Shown here one piece after another: positions 26,969 through 37,768 of a stretch of 64,000 bases of DNA. Source of the DNA: Rhodospirillaceae bacterium (lineage in GTDB: Bacteria > Pseudomonadota > Alphaproteobacteria > Rhodospirillales > JABHCV01); NCBI GenBank assembly GCA_018662005.1, contig JABJHA010000022.1, positions 57,447 to 121,446 on the forward strand, read 5' to 3'. Both the position numbers and the translations under genes were made by a program. The notes under the pieces were generated by a model, which was given only the letters and a program-made list of their open reading frames with translations, was not told the DNA's origin and made no database searches. The number at the start of each line of letters is the position of its first letter. Positions within the stretch are counted from its first letter, which is position 1.

Positions 26969-28282
26969 CTAGCCTTTCAGCCGTTCAATGGCCTGTTCAG
27001 GTGAAATTTCCTGACGCTCGCCGGTTTTGCGGTTCTTGAATTCTACAATGCCGTCCTTGACCCCTCTCGGGCCGATGACGATTTGCCACGGCAGGCCAAT
27101 AAGATCCATATCGGCGAACTTGGCACCCGCTTTCTTGTCCCGATCATCGTAAAGAACATCAATTCCGGCCTCGCTCAAAGACCCGTACATATCATCACAG
27201 GCTTTCGTGCAGGCATCGTCACCGAATTTCAGGTTAATCAGGCCGACTTTGTACGGGGCCACGCTTTCAGGCCAGATAATACCGTTATCGTCGTGCGAGG
27301 CTTCGATGATCGCACCAACCAGACGCGACACGCCAATACCGTATGACCCCATTTCGACAGTGATATCCTGACCTTCAGGACCTGTGACAACAGCTCCCAG
27401 CTTTGAAGAATATTTGTCACCGAAATAGAAAATATGGCCGACCTCGATCCCGCGGGCCGTGATCAGATTGTCACCGAGGGCCTTTTCAGCTTCCGGGTCG
27501 CGCTTTTCATCGGTCGCCGCATATTGATTGGTGAATTGGTCGACAACCGGCTGCAGGTCGCCGTCAAAATCGACCTCGTAATCGGACCACGACATATCAA
27601 TGAAATCACGGTGACAAGCAATTTCGCTCTCACCCGTATCGGCCAGGATCAGGAATTCATGGCTCATATCACCACCAATGGGGCCGGTATCAGCGGCCAT
27701 GGGGATCGCCTTAAGGCCAAATCGTTCGTATGTTTTCAGGTAGGAGACGAACATCTTGTTATAGGACTTGCGCGCCCCTTCCTTATCCAGATCAAAGGAG
27801 TACGCGTCCTTCATCAGGAATTCACGGCCACGCATAATGCCGAAACGCGGCCTGACCTCGTCGCGAAACTTCCACTGAATGTGATAGAGCAACTTCGGCA
27901 CGTCTTTATAGCTGCGAATGGTATTGGCGAAAATTTCGGTGATTTGCTCTTCATTGGTGGGGCCGTACAGCATGTCGCGGTCGTGGCGGTCTGTGATGCG
28001 CAGCATTTCTGGTCCATAATCATCATAACGGCCACTTTGACGCCAAAGGTCGGCTGGCTGAATGGTCGGCATCAGCACTTCATGACAATTGATGGCATCT
28101 TGCTCTTCGCGGACGATCTTCTCGATTTTACGTAAAACCTTAAGCCCTATCGGCAGCCACGAATAAATTCCGGCGCTGGACTGGCGTATCATCCCGGCAC
28201 GCAGCATCAGGCGATGAGAGACGATTTGCGCCTCTGACGGCGTTTCCTTCAGGGTCGGCAGAAAGTATGTAGAAAGTCGCAT
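26969..28282 (-). CDS. proS: Prolyl-tRNA synthetase, short form without editing insert
   Basis: A 437-residue class II synthetase. Motif 2 and ATP-site sequences are seen in [43 protein letters not shown], and motif 3 in [18 protein letters not shown]-terminal anticodon-binding domain starts near residue 340 ([12 protein letters not shown]). The length is well below the roughly 570 residues of E. coli ProRS because the INS editing domain between motifs 2 and 3 is absent, the usual form in alphaproteobacteria. It charges tRNA-Pro in the cytosol. Confidence 0.95.
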   Translation of the reverse strand: MRLSTYFLPTLKETPSEAQIVSHRLMLRAGMIRQSSAGIYSWLPIGLKVLRKIEKIVREEQDAINCHEVLMPTIQPADLWRQSGRYDDYGPEMLRITDRHDRDMLYGPTNEEQITEIFANTIRSYKDVPKLLYHIQWKFRDEVRPRFGIMRGREFLMKDAYSFDLDKEGARKSYNKMFVSYLKTYERFGLKAIPMAADTGPIGGDMSHEFLILADTGESEIACHRDFIDMSWSDYEVDFDGDLQPVVDQFTNQYAATDEKRDPEAEKALGDNLITARGIEVGHIFYFGDKYSSKLGAVVTGPEGQDITVEMGSYGIGVSRLVGAIIEASHDDNGIIWPESVAPYKVGLINLKFGDDACTKACDDMYGSLSEAGIDVLYDDRDKKAGAKFADMDLIGLPWQIVIGPRGVKDGIVEFKNRKTGERQEISPEQAIERLKG

Positions 28283-28342
28283 GAATGATGGGCCTTAAAA
28301 TACTGTGTTAGAGAAGGTGGCCGGACTTTAGAGGAAGTTTGA

Positions 28343-28900
28343 TTAGTCGTCAAAGATGGCGATATCAACATTCATCCATGGCGGTTTTATGGCGGCAATA
28401 CGGGCATAAGCCGGGCAATCTTCACGGTGGGCGCCGGGCAGATAGCCAAGGCTCATCAGGAATTCGTTGACGATTTCACCGCCGGTAAATTTAAAAGTTT
28501 TCTTGAACAGCTTGACCCAGCCGGATTTTGCCATCGGATGATGGGCCTCGATAAACCTGGCAAAGCCTCCATGGCTTTCTCGCAGGGCCTGGATTCGCTT
28601 GGCGTTTTCGATGATCGAATTGACTTTCAACTTGTTGCGGATGATACCGGCATCGCCAAGCAGGCGTTCTATATCTTTGTCGCCGTAAGCGGCCACCGTA
28701 TCAACATCGAAGCCGTCGAACGCCTTATACGTTGTCGGGCGTTTTTTCAGGATCAATTCCCATGACAAACCTGCCTGAAAAATCTCCAGACAAAGCAATT
28801 CAAAGAGCAGCGCCTCATCCTGACGCGGAAAGCCGTATTCATCATCATGGTATGAACCGTGAATGGGGTTGTCTTGCGCGTAATCACAATACCAGCTCAT
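28343..28900 (-). CDS. tag: DNA-3-methyladenine glycosylase I
   Basis: A 185-residue Tag-family base-excision enzyme. The N-terminal WYCDYAQDNPIHGSYHDDEYGFP carries the Cys and His residues of the zinc site, completed by the C-terminal GAHREDCPAY His and Cys. LFELLCLEIFQAGLSWELILKKR is the conserved helix lining the base pocket. It removes 3-methyladenine from alkylated DNA. The gene lies between proS (60-base gap) and the epimerase (ATGA overlap), so it is translated with a metabolic enzyme rather than with repair genes. Confidence 0.92.
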   Translation of the reverse strand: MSWYCDYAQDNPIHGSYHDDEYGFPRQDEALLFELLCLEIFQAGLSWELILKKRPTTYKAFDGFDVDTVAAYGDKDIERLLGDAGIIRNKLKVNSIIENAKRIQALRESHGGFARFIEAHHPMAKSGWVKLFKKTFKFTGGEIVNEFLMSLGYLPGAHREDCPAYARIAAIKPPWMNVDIAIFDD

Positions 28901-29301
28901 GCTTCTTCCAGTTCGATAAGGGTTCCCTGAAAGTCTTTGGGGTGCAGGAACAGAACCGGCTTGCCGTGCGCTCCAATTTTTGGCTCGCCGTCACCCAATA
29001 CCCGGGCCCCTTCGGAAACCAGATGATCGCGGGCGACCATAATATCGTCGACCTCGAAGCACAGGTGATGGATACCGCCACTAGGGTTTTTATCTAAAAA
29101 TCCCTTAATGGGAGACTTCTCGCCCAACGGGAACAACAGTTCGATTTTGGAATTGGCCAACTCGACAAACACCACCGTGACACCGTGATCAGGTTCGTCC
29201 TGGGGTTCAGACACCTTGGCACCGAGCATTCCGCGGTAGCTGGCGCAGGCGGCATCCAGGTCAGGAACGGCAATGGCGACGTGGTTTAATTTCTCAATCA
29301 T
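28897..29301 (-). CDS. mce: Methylmalonyl-CoA epimerase
   Basis: A 134-residue glyoxalase-fold (VOC) protein. Metal-ligand positions are apparent in LNHVAIAVPDLDAAC, the IELLFP segment, and GGIHHLCFEVDDI, with a terminal Glu in GTLIELEEA. Size and motifs match bacterial methylmalonyl-CoA epimerases, which interconvert the 2R and 2S forms so that propionyl-CoA can enter the TCA cycle as succinyl-CoA. No mutase or propionyl-CoA carboxylase gene is in the window, but birA nearby supplies biotin for carboxylases generally. Confidence 0.9.
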   Translation of the reverse strand: MIEKLNHVAIAVPDLDAACASYRGMLGAKVSEPQDEPDHGVTVVFVELANSKIELLFPLGEKSPIKGFLDKNPSGGIHHLCFEVDDIMVARDHLVSEGARVLGDGEPKIGAHGKPVLFLHPKDFQGTLIELEEA

Positions 29302-29319
29302 GGTTATTCCATAAATAAA

Positions 29320-30966
29320 TCAAATCTCGATTAAATGCACCTGAGTGATCGGTTTTTTGTTCAGTTGTTCGCGGAACATGCGCCTGACGGCGATGCGAAT
29401 GGTTTCGTTGACGGTTTCTTTGCTGTCTTCATCTTTCAAAGCGTTTTTGACGCAAGCAAGCACGGCATCGTGCAAATCCTCATCACCGTCCTCAAAGACC
29501 CCGGTTGTCGTCAATACCGGTTCGGCGGCGAGATTGCCCATATTATCGATAACAACGCTAACCACAGCCGTACCGTTCCACAGGGCGCGCTTGCGACCCC
29601 GGATCAATTCACCATTAAGCGGCACCACCCTGTTGCCTTCAAGGGCCAGTCTGCCCGAATGAACGTGATCAACGATGCAGGGCTCACCCGGGCCAATACG
29701 CATCATCGAGCCGTTTTCACCGACGATGGTATGGCTGACCTGACAATCCAGGGCCAGCCTGGCGTGCTCGGCCATGTGGCGCAGCTCGCCATGAACGGGG
29801 ATGGCGATCGTCGGTCGCACATGTTGATACATGCGGATTAATTCATCACGGGCCGGATGTCCCGAAACATGAACGAAGTGATCGCGTTCGGTCATCACCT
29901 GTACACCCGTACGAACAAGTTGGTTTTGCAGGCGGCCAATGGATGTTTCATTGCCCGGAATGATGCGTGAGGAAAAGATCACCGTGTCGCCTTCCTCAAC
30001 AGATACCCTTGGATGGCTGCCCCCGGCGATACGCGACAGGGCGGCGCGCGGTTCACCTTGGGAACCAGTGCAAACGATCAGCGTTTTATCGCGCGGCAGG
30101 AATCCGGCTTGATCTTCCTCCAGAAAAGCAGGCGTATCCTGAAGACAGCCATTGGCCCGCCCGACTTCCGAAAACCGCCAAAGCGCCCGACCGGCAAGAA
30201 CCACATCCCGATCGTTGGCGGCGGCAGCGGCGGCGATGGTTTCAAGACGGGCGACGTTTGAGGCAAAGCAGGTGACGACGACGCGGTTTTTCAATGTCGA
30301 GATCAAATCCGTCAGGCTTTTCAGAAGATCACCTTCTGAGCCGGATGTTCCGGATGTAAAGACATTGGTCGAATCACAAATGATCGCCAGCGTCCCCTCC
30401 TCACCCAGTTGACGCAAGGCATCTTCATCGGAAACCTCACCAACAACCGGGTCCGGGTCGAACTTCCAGTCACCGGTATGCAGGACCGTCCCGACGGGCG
30501 TACGAATGGCGATGGCGTTGGGTTCGGGGATGGAATGGGTCAGGGTAATCAGTTCAAGCTCGAACGGGCCGATGGTGAATTTGCCACCAAGCGGGATCGT
30601 CGTCACATCGACATCCCCTTCGAGACCCGCTTCGCGCAGCTTATGACCAAGAATGTCGGCGGTGAACGGGGTTGCGTAGATGGGGCATTTTAGACGACGC
30701 CACAAATGGGCGACAGCGCCCAGGTGATCTTCATGGGCGTGGGTCAGCACCAGGGCTTCCAGTTGATCCAAGCGCTCTTCGATAAAAGTCGGATCAGGCA
30801 TCATTACCTCGACCCCGGGGAGCGACCCGTCGCCGAAGGTAATGCCAAGATCAATCATCATCCAACGCTCAGAGCCACGCAGTCCGTAGCCATACAGGTT
30901 GAGGTTCATGCCGATCTCGCCAGCACCGCCAAGCGGCAGGAATAGAAGCTCGTCCCGATCTGTCAT
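29320..30966 (-). CDS. rnj: Ribonuclease J
   Basis: A 548-residue metallo-beta-lactamase/beta-CASP nuclease. The zinc motif HAHEDHLGA is at residues 76-84, with Asp80 and His81. Beta-CASP motifs include CDSTNVFTSG, RVVVTCFASNVARLETI and the HVSGHPARDELIRMYQHVRPTIAIPVHGE stretch. It degrades and matures RNA with 5'-to-3' exonuclease and endonuclease activity. It is about as long as other alphaproteobacterial RNase J enzymes. Its start overlaps the coaX stop by ATGA. Confidence 0.94.
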   Translation of the reverse strand: MTDRDELLFLPLGGAGEIGMNLNLYGYGLRGSERWMMIDLGITFGDGSLPGVEVMMPDPTFIEERLDQLEALVLTHAHEDHLGAVAHLWRRLKCPIYATPFTADILGHKLREAGLEGDVDVTTIPLGGKFTIGPFELELITLTHSIPEPNAIAIRTPVGTVLHTGDWKFDPDPVVGEVSDEDALRQLGEEGTLAIICDSTNVFTSGTSGSEGDLLKSLTDLISTLKNRVVVTCFASNVARLETIAAAAAANDRDVVLAGRALWRFSEVGRANGCLQDTPAFLEEDQAGFLPRDKTLIVCTGSQGEPRAALSRIAGGSHPRVSVEEGDTVIFSSRIIPGNETSIGRLQNQLVRTGVQVMTERDHFVHVSGHPARDELIRMYQHVRPTIAIPVHGELRHMAEHARLALDCQVSHTIVGENGSMMRIGPGEPCIVDHVHSGRLALEGNRVVPLNGELIRGRKRALWNGTAVVSVVIDNMGNLAAEPVLTTTGVFEDGDEDLHDAVLACVKNALKDEDSKETVNETIRIAVRRMFREQLNKKPITQVHLIEI

Positions 30967-31742
30967 GGTTTGTTGAGTTGATGAATGGCGTAGAGGCCGC
31001 GCAGGGTCAATTCAGCGTCGGCGCATTCAATGCGGTCTGTGGACTGGGCGAAGAGCGGTGCCAGACCACCCGTGGCAATCACTTTCATGGTTGATCCGAA
31101 TTCTTTTTCAATACGCTGGGCAACGCCTTCAATCATCGAAAGGTAGCCCCAGTAGATGCCTGATTGCATGGCTTCAACCGTGCCCTTGCCAATGACCCGG
31201 TCAGGCTTGCAAATTGCCACCCTGGGCAACTTGGCGGCGGCCAAATGCAAGGCTTCCTGCGATAAATTGATTCCGGGTGCGATAACGCCACCTGCGTAAT
31301 TTCCATCAGCGTCAACCACATCAAAGGTCGTGGCGGTGCCAAAATCGACAATGATCAACGGCCCCCCGTAGCGCTGGTGGGCTGAAATCGCATTGACCAA
31401 TCTGTCGGCGCCAACTTCCTGCGGCTGGTCGAGAAGAACATCAATACCAAGCTTAACCCCGTCCTCGCCAACGACAAGTGGATCGGCGTTGAAATATGTC
31501 CTGCACAGGGTTTTCAGCGCGAACAAGGTGGATGGAACGACCGTTGCGATAATGGCGTTTTCGATAGAGGCGCGATCAATACCCGACAGGGCGAGCAGTT
31601 GTATCAGCCAAATGCCGTGTTCATCGGCGGTCCGCTCTGGCGTGCTTGAAGCACGCCATTCACCGAGCACGGTTCCATGCTCGTCAAAAACGGCGAAAAC
31701 CGTGTTGGTATTTCCTGAATCGATGGCCAGTAACATTGCCAA
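30963..31742 (-). CDS. coaX: Type III pantothenate kinase
   Basis: A 259-residue ASKHA-fold kinase. The phosphate motif AIDSGNTNTVFAVFD is N-terminal. GADRLVNAISAHQRYGGPLIIVDFGTATTFDVVD holds the catalytic Asp region, and VIATGGLAPLFA is the adenosine motif. It makes 4'-phosphopantothenate, the first committed step of CoA synthesis, and unlike CoaA is usually not feedback-inhibited by CoA. It sits 3 bases downstream of birA and is translationally coupled to rnj. Confidence 0.94.
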   Translation of the reverse strand: MAMLLAIDSGNTNTVFAVFDEHGTVLGEWRASSTPERTADEHGIWLIQLLALSGIDRASIENAIIATVVPSTLFALKTLCRTYFNADPLVVGEDGVKLGIDVLLDQPQEVGADRLVNAISAHQRYGGPLIIVDFGTATTFDVVDADGNYAGGVIAPGINLSQEALHLAAAKLPRVAICKPDRVIGKGTVEAMQSGIYWGYLSMIEGVAQRIEKEFGSTMKVIATGGLAPLFAQSTDRIECADAELTLRGLYAIHQLNKP

Positions 31743-31745
31743 TTC

Positions 31746-32495
31746 CTAAACGAAGATATCACCAGCGGTGATACGCCGCTCGTCGCCATTGTGCAACAGG
31801 ATTAACGCCCCATCACGATCAAGGGCCTTAAACTCCCCTATCAGGGTTTCTTTTTCAAGACGTACGGTAATTTCCTTGCCAAACCAGGCGGCGCGGCGCA
31901 ACCACGCTTTTCTGGTTGGCTGAAAACCAAGTTTTTTCCAGGTCACATAACCGGCCAAAAAACGCAAACAGAAGGTTTCAAGCATCATTTCAACTGTTAC
32001 GTTCTTGGCCCTTTCGCGGAGCAGAGAGGTTGCCGGAAATTCCACATCTTCGGGGAAACTGGCAATATTCAGCCCCGCCCCGATAATCAACCAATCCATA
32101 CCGCCCAAGGGAACGGTTTGGGATTCCAGCAAGATCCCCGAAACCTTGCGCCCCTCGACAAGCACGTCGTTAGGCCACTTGCAATTAACGAACGTCCCCT
32201 TGGGCAAAACCGATGCGACGGCTTCGGCCATGCCAAGGGCGGCGACAAAACTCAATTGCATGGCCTTGAAGGCATGACAATCGGGCCTTAGTAAAATGGA
32301 ACAGTAGAGGTTACCGGAATCTGAGGTCCAGCTTCGGCCTCGTCTGCCGCGCCCTGCCGTCTGCTCCCTGGCCCATACGACCGTGCCCTCGGGCGCGCCA
32401 TCCATGGCCATCCGCTTGGCCTCTTCATTGGTGCTGTCGATACAATCAAGAGAAATCAGTTTGTAAGGGCTTGGAAGACTGGCGCTACCGCTCAT
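31746..32495 (-). CDS. birA: Biotin--[acetyl-CoA-carboxylase] ligase, catalytic domain only
   Basis: A 249-residue BirA of the monofunctional type, lacking the N-terminal helix-turn-helix of E. coli BirA. The biotinoyl-AMP loop EQTAGRGRRGRSW is present, with SILLRPD, CKWPNDVLVEGRKVSGILLES and IIGAGLNI following. A short C-terminal SH3-like part is present. It attaches biotin to carboxylase carrier proteins and is not expected to act as a repressor. It overlaps nuoN by ATGA, so its expression is tied to the nuo operon. Confidence 0.93.
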   Translation of the reverse strand: MSGSASLPSPYKLISLDCIDSTNEEAKRMAMDGAPEGTVVWAREQTAGRGRRGRSWTSDSGNLYCSILLRPDCHAFKAMQLSFVAALGMAEAVASVLPKGTFVNCKWPNDVLVEGRKVSGILLESQTVPLGGMDWLIIGAGLNIASFPEDVEFPATSLLRERAKNVTVEMMLETFCLRFLAGYVTWKKLGFQPTRKAWLRRAAWFGKEITVRLEKETLIGEFKALDRDGALILLHNGDERRITAGDIFV

Positions 32496-33964
32496 TTCGC
32501 AAACAAGGCAGCGGCAGCGGCGGAAGCTCCATCAATAATAATGCCGGGGAAGGCAAAGAACAGAACAACAATCATCGCCGTGCCGAAAATTACATACCCC
32601 AGATTACGGTCAATGGGGGTATCAAGGGATTCATCAGGCGGGTCAAAATAAACAACCTTGATAATGCGCAAATAATAAAAAGCGCCGACCACACTGCTCA
32701 TCACACCGATGATCGCCAGCGCGAAGAAACCGGACTCTACCGCGGCAAAGAAAATATAAAGCTTGGAGAAAAAGCCAGCCAACGGCGGGATACCGGCCAT
32801 GGAGAACATAAAGATGGCAAGAGCAGCAGCAACCATGGGATGGGTTTTTGATAGCCCGGAAAGATCACTGATATTTTCAACCATCCGGCCAGCCCGGCGC
32901 ATCGTCAGAATGCAAGCGAAGGCACCCATATTCATAAACAGATAAACCGCCATATAGATCATAATGCCACGAACACCCGCCTCGTTGGCGACGACAAGGC
33001 CGATCAGGGCGTAACCCACATGACCAATGGAGCTATAGGCCATCATCCGTTTGATGTTGGTTTGGTTAATGGCGGCGAAGGCGCCAAGCAGCATGGAGGC
33101 GACGGAAATCAAGACGATGATCTGCTGCCAATGCTGCACCAGATCCCCAAACGGGCCAACCATGACACGAATGAAAAGTGCGATAGCGGCGATCTTGGGG
33201 CCGACGGAGAAGAACGCCGTCACAGGTGTCGGTGCGCCCTCATAAACATCGGGTGTCCACATGTGGAAGGGTACGGCGGAAACCTTGAACGACAATCCGG
33301 CAAGAATAAAGACAATGCCGACGATCATACCAATGGAGGCATCGGGGCCGTGCTCGGTGGCGAACATGTTGCCGAGAATTTGAAAATCCGTGGTTCCTGA
33401 AAACCCGTAAACCAGTGATGAGCCATACAGCAACATGCCGGACGCCACAGCGCCGAGGACAAAGTATTTAAGACCGGCTTCTGTAGAGCGTTCATCATCC
33501 CGGTTAAAGGTGGCTATCACGTACAGGGACAGGGACTGCATTTCCAGCCCCAGATACAGCGACATCAAGTTGTTCGCCGAGATCATGATCATCATGCCAA
33601 GGGTCGCGAAGACAATAAGGACCGTGTACTCAAAACGGGCGATGCCCTGATTCTCCATGTAGTTGTGTGAAATCGCCAGGGTCAGGGCCGAGGCGAACAG
33701 GACCAGGACTTTAAAATAAACCGCAAACGGATCGCTGACAAACATGCCGCTAAAGGTATTGAACGTGCTGCCGGCAACGGTGGCGACAAGCATCATCGCC
33801 AACACCAGCGTAATCATGCCAAGCCGGGAAACCAGACGCGCCGTTTTCACTTCGGCGGCGGCGTCACCAGCCTTTTGAAAAACGCCAAGCATCAACAAGG
33901 CCATTCCGATAACGGCCACGAAAATTTCGGGAAGCGCCGGGACCATGTTTGGAATTTCATTCAT
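32492..33964 (-). CDS. nuoN: NADH-quinone oxidoreductase subunit N
   Basis: A 490-residue antiporter-like subunit of complex I with about fourteen hydrophobic helices. The conserved membrane Lys/Glu positions fall in LYLGLEMQSLSLYVI and in FKVSAVPFHMWTPDVYEGAPTPVTAFFSVGPKIAA, and NIKRMMAYSSIGHVGYALIGL is family-typical. It is one of three proton-pumping modules of the membrane arm and the last nuo gene in transcription order. It begins 4 bases after nuoM. Confidence 0.96.
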   Translation of the reverse strand: MNEIPNMVPALPEIFVAVIGMALLMLGVFQKAGDAAAEVKTARLVSRLGMITLVLAMMLVATVAGSTFNTFSGMFVSDPFAVYFKVLVLFASALTLAISHNYMENQGIARFEYTVLIVFATLGMMIMISANNLMSLYLGLEMQSLSLYVIATFNRDDERSTEAGLKYFVLGAVASGMLLYGSSLVYGFSGTTDFQILGNMFATEHGPDASIGMIVGIVFILAGLSFKVSAVPFHMWTPDVYEGAPTPVTAFFSVGPKIAAIALFIRVMVGPFGDLVQHWQQIIVLISVASMLLGAFAAINQTNIKRMMAYSSIGHVGYALIGLVVANEAGVRGIMIYMAVYLFMNMGAFACILTMRRAGRMVENISDLSGLSKTHPMVAAALAIFMFSMAGIPPLAGFFSKLYIFFAAVESGFFALAIIGVMSSVVGAFYYLRIIKVVYFDPPDESLDTPIDRNLGYVIFGTAMIVVLFFAFPGIIIDGASAAAAALFAK

Positions 33965-33968
33965 TCCC

Positions 33969-35483
33969 TTATCTCCCGGCCAGCAAGGCCTGTGAAGCCG
34001 CTTGCGCGGTCTCGACCCTGTCGATCAGATTGTTTACCGAGACATGCATGATATCCAGGAACGAGGACGGATAAACCCCCATCCACAGAACCAGCACTCC
34101 AAGGGGCGCAAAAATCATGATCTCGCGCTTGCTTAAGTCGGTGATTTTCATCAGGTGCTCTTTGGTCAATTGACCAAATATAATGCGCCTGTACAGATAC
34201 AGCATATAAACCGCGCCCAGAATTACACCGGTTGACGCCAGTGCGGCGACCCAGGGATTGACCTGAAAAGCGCCTAGCAGGACCAGAAATTCGCCGACAA
34301 ATCCGCCGGTTCCGGGCAAGCCTACCGATGCCAGCATGAACACCATAAAGGCCAGCGCATAGGCCGGCATTCGGTGAACAAGGCCACCATACATGTCAAT
34401 TTCGCGCGAATGGATGCGGTCATAGACGACCCCGACGATCAGGAACAGGGCCGCCGAAACAATACCGTGGCTAAGCATCTGATAGATCGCACCCTCGACC
34501 CCCTGCACTGTCTGGGTAAAGGTGCCGATGGTGACAAATCCCATATGGGCGACGGATGAATAGGCGATCAGCTTTTTCATGTCTTCCTGGGCCAGGGCGA
34601 CAAGCGAGGTATAGATCACGGCAATGATGCTAAGGGTATAAATAAGTGGCGTGAAATCCATGGTCGCCAACGGGAACATCGGCAATGAGAAACGCAGGAA
34701 CCCGTAACCGCCAAATTTTAGCAACACACCGGCAAGAATAACCGAACCGGCCGTCGGCGCTTCAACGTGGGCGTCAGGAAGCCACGTATGAACCGGCCAC
34801 ATGGGCATTTTGACGGCAAAGGAGGCAAAGAAAGCCAGCCACAGCCACGTTTGCATGGTCGCCGGGAAATCGTGTGTCAGCAGCGTCGGGATATCGGCGG
34901 TTCCGGCGTCCACATACATAGCCAAAACGGCCACCAGCATCAGGACAGAACCAAGCAAGGTGTACAGAAACAATTTGAACGCCGCGTAAACGCGCCGGGG
35001 CCCGCCCCAGACACCAATAATCAGGAACATCGGCAACAAAACTGCTTCAAAGAAAATATAGAAGACGAAAATATCAAGGGCCACGAACATACCGACCATC
35101 ATGGTTTCCAGAACCAGGAAGGCGATCATGTATTCCTTGACCCGCTCCTGAATCGATTCCCAACTGGCAAGGATACAAATCGGCGTCAACAATGTTGTCA
35201 GCAGCACGAACAGCACCGAAATACCGTCAACGCCGACATGGTAGGCAATATTGAAGGTGGGCATCCAGTTCCATTGCTCGACGAACTGGAAATCCGCCGT
35301 GGTGCTATCAAAACCCGCCCACAACAACAGGGACAGCAGGAACACCAGAGTAGAAACCCACAGGGCAACGTTGCGGGCATTGCGGTTAATGACCTGTTGA
35401 TCATCGCCGCGGATGGCGAGGATGAACAGCGCACCCGCCAGGGGGGCGAAAATCAGTAATGAAAGGATGGGGAAATAATTCAT
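33969..35483 (-). CDS. nuoM: NADH-quinone oxidoreductase subunit M
   Basis: A 504-residue membrane antiporter-like subunit. The start [20 protein letters not shown] at 35483 was chosen over 35498 because it clears the nuoL stop by 7 bases. [18 protein letters not shown] contains the key membrane glutamate, and [37 protein letters not shown] is the discontinuous-helix region. It pumps protons within the membrane arm of complex I, between NuoL and NuoN. Confidence 0.96.
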   Translation of the reverse strand: MNYFPILSLLIFAPLAGALFILAIRGDDQQVINRNARNVALWVSTLVFLLSLLLWAGFDSTTADFQFVEQWNWMPTFNIAYHVGVDGISVLFVLLTTLLTPICILASWESIQERVKEYMIAFLVLETMMVGMFVALDIFVFYIFFEAVLLPMFLIIGVWGGPRRVYAAFKLFLYTLLGSVLMLVAVLAMYVDAGTADIPTLLTHDFPATMQTWLWLAFFASFAVKMPMWPVHTWLPDAHVEAPTAGSVILAGVLLKFGGYGFLRFSLPMFPLATMDFTPLIYTLSIIAVIYTSLVALAQEDMKKLIAYSSVAHMGFVTIGTFTQTVQGVEGAIYQMLSHGIVSAALFLIVGVVYDRIHSREIDMYGGLVHRMPAYALAFMVFMLASVGLPGTGGFVGEFLVLLGAFQVNPWVAALASTGVILGAVYMLYLYRRIIFGQLTKEHLMKITDLSKREIMIFAPLGVLVLWMGVYPSSFLDIMHVSVNNLIDRVETAQAASQALLAGR

Positions 35484-35490
35484 AATACTC

Positions 35491-37449
35491 TTACCCACCC
35501 AGCAACAAATACATGGTGATCAAAACGATAATGCCGCCCAGCATGGCGAAAGCGTAGTGGTACAGATATCCGGTCTGCAAACGCGCCACCCGCTTGGCAA
35601 GGTTCAGGGTAACGGCCGAAATACCGTCTGGACCAAGCCCGTCAATAAGCGCCCCGTCGCCGGTCTTCCACAGGTTACGACCAATATAGAATGCCGGTCT
35701 AACAAACAGGAAGTCATAGGCTTCGTCGAAGTACCATTTGTTATGAACGAAGGTATAAAGCGGCCGGATTTGACCGACAATGAGTGCAGGAATAGCTGGT
35801 TTCCACATGTACAGGACATAAGCCAGGCCAATACCTGCAGCGCCGACGCCCAGGGGAAGATACTTGACCCAGAACGGTGCGTGGTGAGCTGCCTCAAGGG
35901 CCTGATGGCTATCGAGAACCAAAATCGAACTGCCCCAGAATTCAGCTACTTTTTGGCCGACGAAGTTCTCGTAACCAATGTAACCGGCAAACAAGGCCCC
36001 TGCCGCCAGCACGATCAGCGGCACCAACATCACCTTCGGGCTTTCATGAACATGGGCCAGGACGATTTCATCGGCCCTGGATTTTCCATGGAAAGTCATC
36101 AGAATTACACGCCATGAATAGAAGGCGGTCAGGAAAGCAGCCAGAATGCCCATCCAGAAAGCGTAGCCACCGGCTGCCGTATGAGCCCCCCATGCGGCTT
36201 CCAGAATGATGTCCTTGGAATAGAAACCGGCAAACGGCCAGATACCGGCCAGGGCCAGCGAACCGACCCACATCAGGGCGTAGGTGACCGGGATCATTTT
36301 ACGGATGCCGCCCATCTTGCGCATGTCCTGCTCGTCAGACATGGCGTGAATGACCGAACCGGCGCCCAGGAACAACAGCGCCTTGAAAAAACCATGAGTC
36401 ATTAAATGGAAGATACCGGCGGAATATGCCGAAACACCACAAGCGAAGAACATGTAACCAAGCTGGGAGCAGGTCGAATACGCAATCACCCGTTTGATAT
36501 CGGTTTGGGTGCAGGCGACGGTGGCGGCGAAAATACAGGTCGATGCGCCGACAATGGTAACAACCGTCAAAGCCACTTCGGAATATTCAAACAACGGTGA
36601 AAGTCTGGCCACCATGAAGACACCAGCGGTGACCATGGTGGCGGCGTGGATCAGGGCTGAAACCGGGGTTGGGCCTTCCATGGCGTCAGGAAGCCAGGTG
36701 TGCAATCCCAACTGAGCCGATTTACCCATGGCGCCTACGAACAACAGCAGACAGGCGACAGTCAGGCCGTGGAACTGACCACCGAAGACGCTGATGGTAT
36801 CGTTGGCCTTCATGGGGGCGGCGGTAAAGATTTCGTCGAAGTTAACCGAATCAAACATCATGTAGACGGTGAAAATACCCAGCGCAAATCCAAAATCACC
36901 AACCCGGTTGACGACAAAGGCCTTGATCGCGGCGGCGTTGGCCGAGGGCTTGTTGTACCAGAATCCGATCAGCAAGTAGGAGGACAGACCAACCCCTTCC
37001 CAACCGAAGAACATCTGCACCAGATTATCCGCCGTCACCAGCATCAACATGAAGAAGGTGAACAGGCTCAGGTAAGCCATAAAGCGCGGCACGTCCGGAT
37101 CATGGGACATGTATCCGATGGAATAGACATGAACCATGGCCGAAACCACGGTAACGACGATCATCATAACCGCCGTCAGGCTATCGACTCGCAAGGCCCA
37201 GGAAACGTTGAGTGTGCCTGACTCAATCCAGCTGAACAGCTGCACTGTCTGGGAATTTCCGCCAAGGGCAACATCCTTGAAAATGACAATGGCGAGAACG
37301 GCTGAAAGAAGCAGGCCGCCACAGGTGACGTACTGGGCCATTTTATCCAGGCGGGCTTTCTTTGCCTTGTCATTTCCGGTGTTGGCAAAGGCCATGGCCC
37401 CGGCAATGATGGCGGCAATAAGCGGCAGGAAAATGGCTGTGGTAATCAT
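35491..37449 (-). CDS. nuoL: NADH-quinone oxidoreductase subunit L
   Basis: A 652-residue distal antiporter-like subunit. The fold includes [19 protein letters not shown] with the conserved Glu, and [56 protein letters not shown] follows. The C-terminal extension (about residues 520-652) carries the long lateral helix that links the pumping modules. It starts 7 bases after nuoK. Confidence 0.96.
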   Translation of the reverse strand: MITTAIFLPLIAAIIAGAMAFANTGNDKAKKARLDKMAQYVTCGGLLLSAVLAIVIFKDVALGGNSQTVQLFSWIESGTLNVSWALRVDSLTAVMMIVVTVVSAMVHVYSIGYMSHDPDVPRFMAYLSLFTFFMLMLVTADNLVQMFFGWEGVGLSSYLLIGFWYNKPSANAAAIKAFVVNRVGDFGFALGIFTVYMMFDSVNFDEIFTAAPMKANDTISVFGGQFHGLTVACLLLFVGAMGKSAQLGLHTWLPDAMEGPTPVSALIHAATMVTAGVFMVARLSPLFEYSEVALTVVTIVGASTCIFAATVACTQTDIKRVIAYSTCSQLGYMFFACGVSAYSAGIFHLMTHGFFKALLFLGAGSVIHAMSDEQDMRKMGGIRKMIPVTYALMWVGSLALAGIWPFAGFYSKDIILEAAWGAHTAAGGYAFWMGILAAFLTAFYSWRVILMTFHGKSRADEIVLAHVHESPKVMLVPLIVLAAGALFAGYIGYENFVGQKVAEFWGSSILVLDSHQALEAAHHAPFWVKYLPLGVGAAGIGLAYVLYMWKPAIPALIVGQIRPLYTFVHNKWYFDEAYDFLFVRPAFYIGRNLWKTGDGALIDGLGPDGISAVTLNLAKRVARLQTGYLYHYAFAMLGGIIVLITMYLLLGG

Positions 37450-37456
37450 CTTTTCC

Positions 37457-37768
37457 CTACCCCTTCATCACGTTGACATCTTCGACGGCAATGGTGCCGC
37501 GATTTCGGAAAAAGACGACCATAATAGCAAGCCCAATCGCTGCTTCGGCGGCGGCGACAGTTAACACAAACATGGCAAACACCTGACCAACCAGATCGCC
37601 CAGCTCTACAGAGAACGCGACAAAATTGATATTCACTGCCAGCAGCATCAATTCTACGGACATCAGAATGACGATGACGTTCTTGCGATTCATGAAAATA
37701 CCGAAGATACCCAGCGAGAACAAAATGGCGGCAACGATCAGGTAATGGGAAAGACCGATCTCAAACAT
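37457..37768 (-). CDS. nuoK: NADH-quinone oxidoreductase subunit K
   Basis: A 103-residue three-helix membrane protein of complex I. The two conserved membrane glutamates lie in [17 protein letters not shown] (Glu in helix 2) and [13 protein letters not shown] (Glu in helix 3). It forms part of the E-channel with NuoJ, NuoA and NuoH. Its ATG begins on the last base of the nuoJ TGA stop (TGATG). Confidence 0.96.
   Translation of the reverse strand: MFEIGLSHYLIVAAILFSLGIFGIFMNRKNVIVILMSVELMLLAVNINFVAFSVELGDLVGQVFAMFVLTVAAAEAAIGLAIMVVFFRNRGTIAVEDVNVMKG

Noticed and set aside
34767..35459. Long plus-strand open frame opposite nuoM (and others opposite nuoL, nuoH and nuoE)
   Set aside because: They mirror conserved membrane-protein genes, are rich in His, Gln and Arg without hydrophobic cores, and lack any family features.
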